Source: Limnoperna fortunei
Lineage: Eukaryota > Mollusca > Bivalvia > Mytilida > Modiolidae
DNA: 64,000 nt
Direction: 5' to 3'
NCBI GenBank assembly: GCA_944474755.1
Contig: OX104113.1
Span: 48,933,644-48,997,643 of the forward strand
Under the pieces are notes generated by a model. That model did no database searches. It was not told the DNA's origin and worked only from the letters and a program-made list of their open reading frames with translations. Positions 26,201 to 38,155 of this stretch are shown one piece after another. The first letter of the stretch is position 1; every line of letters starts with the position of its first letter. Both the position numbers and the translations under genes were made by a program.

Positions 26201-29200
26201 ATTATTAACAATATATATTAACAATATTTATAATTGTTATAACAGAGTTCAACCATGGTCATTTTTCTGATCTGAATGGTGTTTTATGCCACTTTTCAGC
26301 AATTTACATCTTTTTCAAGGCATCCAGGTTTTATTGGAGATGAAGCCGCAGTATCCGGAGAAAACTCCCAAAAGTCCGTAGTACTATCTAACAACATGAC
26401 TCTGAAATAACACAATATAAAAACATTTGTCTTCGATCCATTTAAAACCTACTCTATAAATTGCTTGTTTAATTTCTAGGCTAAAATAGTATTGTAGTCA
26501 TTGTGATTTTGGATGTGGCCCTTCTGATGAATTATTTATATTATGGACGTCAGGCTTTCATTAGATAAACTATTATAATCTTTTTTTAACACACACAACA
26601 GTTATCGCTGGGATTATACTGGGCGGGTTCCTAGTGCTCGACCCACAAATCAGCGAAGGAAGTCCCCGGATGGCGGATAGGGCACACTCTCTCGTTAAGG
26701 GGGTTGTCAGGTCATAATACGGAAAGCTTGGACCGTAGTGAGTGACGAAAAAGAGTAGGCTCATTGTAGACGCCATAACATTTTCTGCCCCTGCCCATGT
26801 TTCATACCTTGTCAGTGGCAGTCAAAATTTTGTTTCTTTTTCTTTTCGTTGATTTATTGTTTGTTAACCTTTCTAATCGTGAATATAGCTGAAATACTGC
26901 TTGTTATACGTAAAGCAAACAACTAATCAGTCAATCAATAAACAACAGTTATCGTCCAGCCACATTACACCAAAAGCAATTGTTAAGACATTTTTTTTTT
27001 GGTTTCTATGGTGGAAGCATTAAACTTAATTGCAAAGAATTTTGATTATGAATGTCTTTGAAACTGAATGACAGTTATTTTTTAAAGGCCAATTTATGTT
27101 CATTGTAGGTGTATTTATCACTAAAGGAGACGTAGGCGTTGGCACAATAGTTGGATCGGCTGTCTTCAATATTCTGTTTATTATTGGCATTTGTGGTATT
27201 TTTGCAGGACAGGTATAGTTTGTATTATTGTACTTTGGTTTCAGCAATTTTTCAGCTATATCATTAGGCCCTTATTTTATTGAGGGAGCAAATTGAGAAA
27301 ATCAAAAACTGGTAATTCTTATCATGTAAGTTTGAAACTGAGCACTGCTGTCCGACGTCATTGCTAGCAAGCTGGTTATCATTAGTAGATGACTAATTAC
27401 CTTAACTATGGATGGAAATATATGCTTTAAACTACAGGCCTAAAAAAATAACACGCTATAAATCCTAAATATATTAAATAATAATTAAAAATTATATTGT
27501 AAAGGAAACTGATTATTAATGAAAAAATAATCAGTATTTCAAAATGGATTACATACAGCTGGAAAACGTGTTTGTTGTGAGCAACACGATCCGAACTTCA
27601 GTAAATTAACAATTTTCCATAATGTAGTTATAGGCTACGCGAACACTTACGGAAATTAAAAGACCATAGTTAAAGTTGCATAAAATATGTGCAACTTTAC
27701 ATTCACCACCGTTTGTGCTTTCAATGTTTTATTGCTACTGCCGCAGAAAAACTTGAGTTTCAATTTCCTGCGAAATCCCTATTACATTGTTTCATTTGTC
27801 TATTGAGTGTTATGCCTCTGGCCTAGAAAATCCTTGACTGAATTGATCACTATTGCTTTAACTTCGCTTGCAGTAATATTTTGTCCGCAGGAATAAGACA
27901 AGAAAAGAAATATTCTGACATTATAGCTTTGAACGAGATGTGACAATTGCAATAATGAAAATGTCACATACAAAATAAAACAACTAATTTATCCTCTGTC
28001 TACTTGTCTGAGCTGCAATTTCCTGCAATGCGAGGTTAATAGAAGTAGTTAAATGCATAACGATTTCAGAGTACAGACTGAATATAGTTGTCGCAAACTC
28101 TAATTAATCGGAAATATTTCAGTTCATGTATATTTTTTTCAAGCGTTATCATCTGATAAAGAATTTGTCTTTAAAATGGTATCTATATGTAGACAGAAGA
28201 CTTTAAGTTTCTATGAGATATATTTTGTTCTTCCATGATAGGTCTATGTCTAAATTTATTCCCTAATGACATTATTGCGTTATACTTGAGTGGACGGTTT
28301 TTAGACGGATTATTATACATGCGTATTTGATGGTTTAATGCCTAAATGTAAGGTACGAGATAGTAGAAAACAAATTATGAAATAAGTCCAATTGTTTTCA
28401 ATCTTAGACTACTCCCTTGATACAGTAGCAATCACAATCTTTTTCATAATTTTTATTAGCCTTCATTGTTTTTGTAATTGTTATGGTCGTATCCTTTTTA
28501 AAACACTATCCCTCCAATGTATTGAAATATCGTGGTCATGTGCAAGACATTAGTTGTAAGAAATATGTTATATCCTTCAACAGTAAAACTTAAGTGTCTG
28601 TTTTTGTTTCCTTAGATCATATCTCTATCTTGGTGGATGATCTGTAGAGATTCCATGTACTATTCGTTATCTGTACTTGTTCTTATAATGGTAAGAATTA
28701 TACATAAGTCTTCATACTTTCGTAGATTGAAATCGTAAGACTTACCAGCATGCATAATATTTGCAAATTATATATTAAATGAAGACGACGATGAAATAAT
28801 TTTGCGTTATTTCTGTGCTTTTTGGGGTTAAAATGATTAAAGAAAACAATATTCTCTCTATAGATTACAGAAATACGAGTCACTGTAAAAATCTCTTTGG
28901 ACGTTTTAAACATAATTTATGTGTAAACCTGGTCTAACCAGTAACACGCTTCATTTATAGTAAAACTTAATGTTGATATTTGCTTTAGGTTGATGCTTAA
29001 TGAGACTCATTGTATTATTGGTATATTTGACCTCTATGGAACAATATTTCAGCAGCATTTAGGACGACATTAATATTCGCTCAAGTGGCAGGTGTCCTAA
29101 AACAAGGAATGAGATAGGTAAATGAACTGAAAATTTGTTTTGCAACAAAAAGGGGAATCAAATTATAGGCCAAGACAATTCAGCCTCACATTTGGCCATC

Positions 29201-32200
29201 AACTGTCCAAAATTAATGCGTCTCCTGTAAGGATCAATAACAGACTTGCAATCTACAAACTTCGACCTCAAATTTCATGGACATATTTGACGGACAATGT
29301 TAGATTATTTGCAAATACTGTATATCTAGTCATCCCTGTAGGTCAAAGAAGCCTTGTCCTACTAATTTATATAGGGTTGCTATCGTTACTTCGTGAATTA
29401 CATATTTACTTATCAAGCCAGTTATTAAAGCAAAATGTAATACTACTTTGAATGTATTGAAAAATAACTTGTATTGTATTGTATTTTACAAAGTGAGGCG
29501 TTAATTCCTCAATCCTCGCTTACATATCAATTAATAATAATACCTATGGTCATAAAATTTAATGAGAGAATTATTTACAGTTCTTATTTATCTAATTTGA
29601 CAAAACATAAATGACAGCTAAGTTTAGTGTTTCTACAATTGAAAGGTGAGTCATACATTCCAAATATTAGATACAATGGTTAACCACCATTACATCGCCA
29701 ATTTGAAAAAATGTGTTGAATAATTCTGTCAGTTACCATTACAGGGACTAGTTATCTTTGAAATCCTTTAGCAAATTGGATCGCAAATGACGTGTTAATG
29801 ATTGAACAAATCAATTATCTATATATTACTATTAAAAGTTGTTTCTGTTACAATCTATTGATGAAAAACATTTGCAGGTACAAACACTATGTACCGAAAA
29901 CTACTGTCTTATGTTAATGTTAAATAAGGTAGATAATATGGATGCCCTGGAAAAAACCGAAATATGCAAAATTAAGTTTAGGAAAAACAGCACTTATTGT
30001 TAGAAAAAATAGCAAATAAAACCCACCAAACAACAAGAGCCAAAATTCAAGTGACAGTTACAAATCCGGATGTAGATAAACATACATAACGCGACACAAA
30101 AACAGACAGAGAATAACCCGAACCAAATGAAAACCGATCGTAGTACTAAACTGTGCAGAAATGCATGAAGCTGAGTAGACATTTTATTAAGTTTAGCGTT
30201 ATTATCACTATTTAGATCCGATAACGACACATTTCTTAAGAATGTGCTTTGGTGTAAATCAATGTTCTTACATGTGGTTGCAATGTCATCTCCAAATTAA
30301 ATGCTATCATTATTTGAAATTCTTTTGAGAATGTCATATAAATATATTACAATATTTAATGTCCATGTTTTAACTGTTATTAAAGATGCTAATGTACAAA
30401 TTACATTATTCAATTCCCTACACCAAACATTTGCGTCCAACAAAGATTTATAAGAATGGTCAAACAAAAAAATATTCAAAAAAAAAAAATTAAGATGTTG
30501 AAGGACTTTTTTATCCATATTATTTGAAACTCTGTTGAGTGAGTTGGTGTGATTTGTTCGACTAGCTGATCTTTATGTGAACTAAAACAATGGAGAAACA
30601 CGAGAATAAACAATTATCTGGACATAAAGATCAAACTGTAACTTGAGACTTTCATTTGCTTTTATTTCTTCTCACATTCCAAAAGCGAATTCATTGTTAA
30701 CGTCTAAATCAATACAATATTTTTCATCAATAATTACTCTGAAACAGAAATAACAACTACCAAAAGTACTCTGAAACAGAAATAACAACTACCAAAAGTA
30801 GAAATCTAATCAAGAAATGCATTTTTGTTAAAGAAAAGACGATTGTAAGATTTTCTTCAATAAAAGATACTAGTCTTGCATTATTCTCTAACACATTTCC
30901 TACTCAAGCAATGTATTTAAGGACAATTAAACTATTTTTCATAGTATTGCCGATTCTTTATCGATAGTCCTTTGTAATTTGTTCTGTCATTAAATGGTCA
31001 ATGGATTATTGTTTTCAATCGTTATGTTTTTAACATGTACTGTCCTTTTGCAGGTTGTCGCAGATGGAGTTGTGACGTGGTATGAATCTCTCATTATGCT
31101 TATATTATATATAGGTTACATTGTAGTTATGAGGTAAGAGTTCTTATGCAGTAAATATACTCACTGTAAATCCTAGACTAAAAATCTAACTTTCAAAATA
31201 ATGTAGGCAAAATATAATCTCACCTGTTACTGATCACATATGTAATACCATACTGTCAGTTATACTGGCTAGATCGACGTCCATAACCTTCCTTACCCCT
31301 TTTTGAAAACAATGATTGAATATTGATACAGGTGTATTGCACAGGACTTTCGCATATTTTTTTGTATTTAATTAAAAAGTGTCATTTGCAAATATTAAGC
31401 AATAAGCTTCTACGCCTTAAACTTACTGTTAGGACATAACAAATATACAATATCATCTGAACAAATAAATTGTTCATTATAAGAATAATCTAAGTTGATG
31501 TAATCCTATTAAAGAATTTGATTATATTTTAAACGGAAGTGCTAGCAGTTATTATATTAATATTGGCGCCAACACTTGGCAGCAAAGACTAAATGTTGCT
31601 TTGTTAAGAGTATTATGGATAATTTTATTAAAAATAATTTCTAACATAACTTTCTTTCTTACAATTATCTGGTCATGAAACACGACTTTTTGATTTTTTC
31701 ACCCCTCCCTCGGCCATTGTTTGTTTACCTATTGAATCCATACCTACTAATACTTTATTGTTGGGTTACCAAAATCGAGGTTTTAGATGAACATCAATGT
31801 GTACACGTACTGTCCAGAATAAAGATAATGAACCAACCGTGTTCATCCTCTTTTTTATTTAAAGCTCAATTAATGTTGATGTCCGTTGTAGAAACTTGCA
31901 TATAAGGACTGCAATTAAACACTCATGTTGTCTCCGATGGTAGAAATAAGGATTTTAAGTTATAGGCCTAAATGACAAGTATGTAATTACTGCAACACTG
32001 AAAGATTAGAAATAATACACATTTTTAGCTTCCTTTTATTGCAACAGTCTATCACACTGTAGCAGTTGATTAAGTTTCAGACCGTTGTTATACATTGTGT
32101 CTTTGCAACTTGCAGACAGAACAGATAATGACATATTTATTCCAAATTAAATTGTAAATTAAATCATGTTCTGTACGTTGTAAATTTGCAAATTGTTTCA

Positions 32201-35200
32201 GATTATCGTTAGAAATAAAGAAATCCATTAATAAAATTTTGATTTTGCGTAAAATTTTAAGACGTAGAATCGAAAGATTAGTTAATGTTTTGAGAATTTT
32301 AGCGCTAATGTTTATAAAAGGGGGATATTGAAAATCTATTTGTGTCGTAACACATCCGCGCGTTTTGTTTTCTAACGTTCAATGATTCATTTTATTGGTG
32401 AACAAATACAATAGTACTTTAAATGTGTAGCCATTATATATCCCCAAAGAAATGATCAATATTAATATTTTATTTGCACATCTAACTGTTATTATGCTTA
32501 TCTTGATATGTAACTAAAGGAAGACGATTTTCTCGTTACGAATTATGCTAAACTTTAATTATAATTGTTTCCTTTATACAGACTGTTCTCGAAAAAAAGT
32601 CACTCAATATTATATTCTCCTTTCATGATATTTATTTTCTCATTAATTTTTGTTTGTTTTTTTTTCATCTAGAAAAATATTATTCATTTCATTATGTCAG
32701 CTTATATTAATGTATTTGAAAAAACGTAACGACTGTTTTGAGACCTAAAATCAGTAATTTATAATAGGATAATTCAATACAATCCCATGTTGGAAATAAA
32801 ATGAACAGGAACAAATAAGTTTATTGCAAGCAATATAATTTCATTGCTTTTATCAACTGGGGTTATTGATTTTATATTTATTTTTTTTAGATACAATACA
32901 ATTCTACAGTCTTGGGTTGCTAATAAGATCGACAGAATTAAGTCTTCCAATATCTTGCCAATCAATGGTGCTAAAAGAGCTTTTCCAGGAGATTATGGTA
33001 TGTCTTTATACGTTACCATCAATCAATGGTATCTCATTTGTTTTAAGAGCAACTCCAAATTTTGACAGAGAAGGTATATATTAGGGACATCTGAAAAACT
33101 ACACAATGTGTTAACCGTTGAAGGATGAAAATACGATGCTTAAAAATAACACAGATTCTATATTTTGATCTTCAGTTATAAATTAAATTATATATCAGAG
33201 AGACAAGCAAGCACACTTTTGCTAGTTCGTGACTTGATTTTGCAGAACGACTATTTTTGTTTTGCGCATATATCAATTTAATAACTTAATAGGATTACAT
33301 TATCATCCTTCTGAAGTTAATTAATAAAGTCGTGGTAAATAAAGAACGCCATATCGACATCACTTGCAGCCAACTCATGTAAAGTTATCCGGAATCTACT
33401 ACATGTATTCTTAGCTATTAATCGTTTTATTCTCCAGTCCCACTTCCCGTTCAGATATACCTATACAATGATTTATTGTTTGCAGTGTTGTTGTTGTCCT
33501 GGATACAGCTGAATACGTTAAGTTCATTAGCTCTAGAAACGACATTGTTTTGCTGGAATATTATTTTGTTGATATCGTTAAATAAAAATTATATAATTGT
33601 ATATAGGTAAATAGTTAATTACATATTAAGTTCATGTGATTTTTTTCTTTTTTAAAATAACGCTAGGGTTATCAGTTAGAACCACACTATAAAAGGTGTA
33701 CTGAACTCCTAATTTAATTATAAATGATTGATAGTTTTTCTTGCAGAAGGTTGAGTTCTCACCAAGTACCCAGTTTTCCTCACCAATAAAAATATATAGC
33801 TAAACAAAATTGCTAAAATGGTGTTCTAAGAACTAATTCAAACTATATCAAATCAACATATAATGACACGGTGATGTGAATATCTTATATTAAATGCCAA
33901 TACCCCATTTTAAAACACTGTCTTTTCATTTGACTATTGCTTGAAGGGTTCTGTGATTTTGTGCTGGAAAAAGTATTCATTTGTTTCAGAGGTATTTACA
34001 GATGAAGATGATGACGTCTTTACTAGTATCGACAATAAAAAATGGCGACAAAGAGAACTTCCACCAGACGAATATGCTAAATCAACAAAAATCAAGTATT
34101 TTTCAAGTTAATAAAATTAATACCATGCGAAGTGCATATAAAATATCATATGTATGAATCACCCTTATATTCCATTACTGGTCGGCATCAAGACCCAAAA
34201 CATGTTTAGACTTTTTCTGTTGAATTCCAAATTTTTGTCAATCCTGCTGCTTAAGTCGGGAATACTTTCTATTTGTATTTGGTCTTGTCTTATACGTTGC
34301 TAGCTGGGCTATAAACATCAATTAACCACGCAAATACCGAATACTGGATGAAAACTTTGAACAACATAGAAAATTCCTCAAAACCTTTGTTTAATTTTGT
34401 TTGACAACATTATTTTATGCAATCGTGCAGACATGATTTTTATTTACAAAAACCGTTTCAGTAACATTACTTTACAGTAATACACTTTAACAGTAATTTG
34501 ATCTTGGGTGAGATTTCAATGCTCTTTTGTTCAGTTTTGAAATAACAATAATTGTTGTAGTTTTAAGGAATTTAAAACCGGACAAAATATGCAAACTATC
34601 AAAAATAGATTGATGTGCTTATTTTTGAGGTATAAAAATTGAGCATCTGGCGAGAAACATATTTGTAGATTTTTTATAGGTATTGTATGGTTAAGGTTTA
34701 TTATACCGGCAGAGATATTAGAAAAGTTTATAATTTTAAGACTATGAAAAGAAAGTTAATGTTAAATTTGTAACAAGGAGGAATATCTGACGTCAATAAT
34801 ATGTACAGCGAATAAAATTAAATTATGGATTCCACGTTATGGCTAAAATGTTGTTGAATTCTGAAACAACAAATTAATGTTTGAGTCATTTGTTAAAACA
34901 AAGTCCATTAAAAAAAACCTTAACATTGCTAACATTTAGAAACCATGTGACAGCTAGACTGAGAGTTTAGACACTAAATTATTGGGTTTGATATTTGTCT
35001 TAAACATATTAGTTAAGTACTTATGAATGCTTCATCTCTGTTTGGTTTGTGTTTCATGTAACATATGTTTTTTTTGTTTACAGACCACATTTTTGTGATT
35101 GTGTTTTTCGGTTTATGATGATGAAGAAATTTAAACCAATCAGCAGATTTAGATCGGCAGCCTTCTTAATTATTTCATATGTAGGTACATAATATATTCC

Positions 35201-38118
35201 TAATTTTTGCATGTTATGAGTCATGTCTGTTGATGCCTCAAAAACTTATCTTTTGATTTATTTAAATAAAGTACATTTGCATGGAATTTTTAATTAAGTA
35301 TGCTTGATGACATTGAGTTTTTGTGCAAATAATATCATTGTACCACAGATAAAGTTTATTTACTAAAGGTCACAGCTATATAGAACAGAAAGTACCAATC
35401 GGTATGTTCTCTATTTTGTGACCTCAAACCTTTCAAGACCATAAATTCAAGACGGTTGTCATTGGTGAACAAGTGTTTGCTAGCCCTTTCTTAACATTTA
35501 ATATAACCCTTTTATGCCGAGTAGTACGTGTTACTTTTAGGGTTTTTTATGTTTTGAGCGACTGTGATGCTAGTTGTGTTTTATGTTAGCTATTGCTTTG
35601 TTATTTCATACTTGAACTGTGGTTTTATTACGTATCGGCTTTTTATGATTCACATTTGTTAAATATCGTTTTGTAAAGGATTTCAAATGCATATATATTT
35701 TTATTTAATTAACATCAAACGCTAAAAACTTAAATGTTTTATGACAGTTTTGTGTTCAGCTGCTTCTCACGATCAGATCCTTTTTTGATTCTAGAGAAAA
35801 AGAATGCTCAAAGACGAAGCGTACCAGAAAAGACAACAATTTAGACGAATGGCTCAAAAATCTAGTGTTTTATCATACACAAGATCTATTAGAGGCTGGT
35901 AAGTTTGACAGATGCTCTTGTGGTGGGTTTAGTTCTTCTCAATTTTTGGTTTTGCGTTGTTTGACTGTTTATTTTGTTCTTATCCCTCTTTTGTTTAACT
36001 ATTTTTTTTGTCTTTAACTTATAGTTTCCTGAATATTCCTCTGTTTATTCGTTTCCATTCTTAAACCGAAAACTAACTAAAACGGGTGTTGTGAATTCAA
36101 TACGAAAGAGTATACACGTTAATCGTAACTAAGACTGTCGCTGGTTATACTCGGTTTTATCGAGATGCTGTACTATGAATATCAAATATCTGCTCGAATG
36201 TTATGAAATTTTAAGATTGCTTAAAAATATATTTATTCAGCATATTTTTAAATGGCTAATGTTACAGTCACGAAGGCTTTACTCACAGAGCTGCCCAGTG
36301 CGTACTAAACATCTATATTATGGATTGTAACATTACAAATGTATTATAATATTTTTCTATTTTTTCTATGCATTTGTCCACCCTATTCCCAAACTCAATT
36401 AAGCTTGTTTATTTCCTTTTGTCCCATATATAGCTATAAGCCCTGATCGCAGGACATTACAACATAACTGTTAACAATTATTAAATTATTTCATCGCAAA
36501 CATGCATATCTGTTTAAACGGGGTACATTAAAAAAGTCTGGTTAAAAATCTAAATTGTGTAAATTATTATATGATTACTAATTTTAAATTACTTGATGCA
36601 TAATTGAAGGTTCAATATCACAACAGAAGGAGAAGACTTGGATCATTGGAGAAAAGTTCCAAGTTTTGGTTAGTAGTATACGATAGAAAGAAATTCTTCC
36701 AGTACTTATCTGGATTGCAATTTGCGCCATTTAACACATACAACATTCTTCTATTAATGTATCTGCTTTTTATTTGGAATTAACGCCACTTTTATCATTT
36801 GAAAATTATATAATTGCATATAGTTTTAATGGCGGATGGATGCAGGATTCTGGGGAATAACCCGGCATTCAGCGGGAAAGCTAAGATTACAGTCCAGCAA
36901 ACCATGCCAGCATTTGGACTCGGACTCACGACTCCACTACTGACATTGACGGTTATCAACAGAAAATAATTACATGCCGTCGGTTGCTGACACCCATCTA
37001 TTACTGGAATACATTCTAAAAAGGCAGAATAGTCAAGCCCGGTCACAGGGTTTAGCCATTTTCCAGTCTTTGTGGTAATACCCACCGGTGTCTATGTTTG
37101 TGTGGGATGTACTCTTTAACCATTCACGCCCGTTCATTGAAACATAAATCTTATAAATATCACGTGTTTGGATAATGTTGCAATCTATTAAGGGTATTTA
37201 GTAAATGATCGACTGCAATTCTTGACTTCCCACTTGATCTAATCGGCATTCCTGATCCTAAAAAATATGTACAGAATTCTTAATGTGTTTAACATTTATT
37301 TTTAGATGAAGGTTACTTCGTTGTTTTTAAGTGGGGGTTTTCTTATCCATTGAGGACCATATTATATTATACAATTCCAGACTGCAGAAAAGAACGGTAA
37401 GAATAGCAAAATATAAATTATTTTTCGACATGAAAATGTATCATTTAAAAGAACTGAAGAGCCGTTGCCAAAGTGGTATTCCTTAACAATTCTTTTTTTA
37501 TAACGTTTGAGCAACAAAACCATGCAAACTAATAAATTGCTATCTTTACACCCACTCCTAATCCAAGCCTATCTATACTCTCATGAAAGCTTGTTACAGC
37601 ATCAACAAGGGGCATGTGTGGATTTCCTGTATGCGCTCATTGAAATTGGAGCATTGCAGTTTAGAACGACCATGATGAGTTGAAGAACTTTTAAACCATA
37701 CTTAAAATAATAAGAGAAATGTGAAAAAAAATAAAAAGTACACAAAAATCAGTTTATAAACGGAACAATAAGAATGAACTTTGTTCCTTTCTTTGAACAA
37801 TAATTGCTAAATAACGTACAAATTAATGTACAAATTGTATTTAATCGTGTTATTAAGAAGTTTGTTACTTTTGAATATAAAAAGTTTCAATCTTTATAAA
37901 TATTTTTTTGTAAGATCCATCGTTTTTGTTATTTTTCATTACATTTATTGTTTGAGATTTGACACAGACTTATTTTTATTTGTACTTACCTATAGGTGGG
38001 AAAATTGGTTCTTGTTGACGTTTGTAGTATCTATTGTATGGATAGCTATATTTTCATATCTAATGGTTTGGATGGTAAGTAAACAATGCTGATAAGTATT
38101 AAAGTAGGTAAGAAATTA

Positions 38119-38155
<37 letters not shown>

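Noticed and set aside
26573..26776. 67-codon minus-strand frame in exchanger intron 3
   Set aside because: Family B repeat; the frame is not kept in the other copies.
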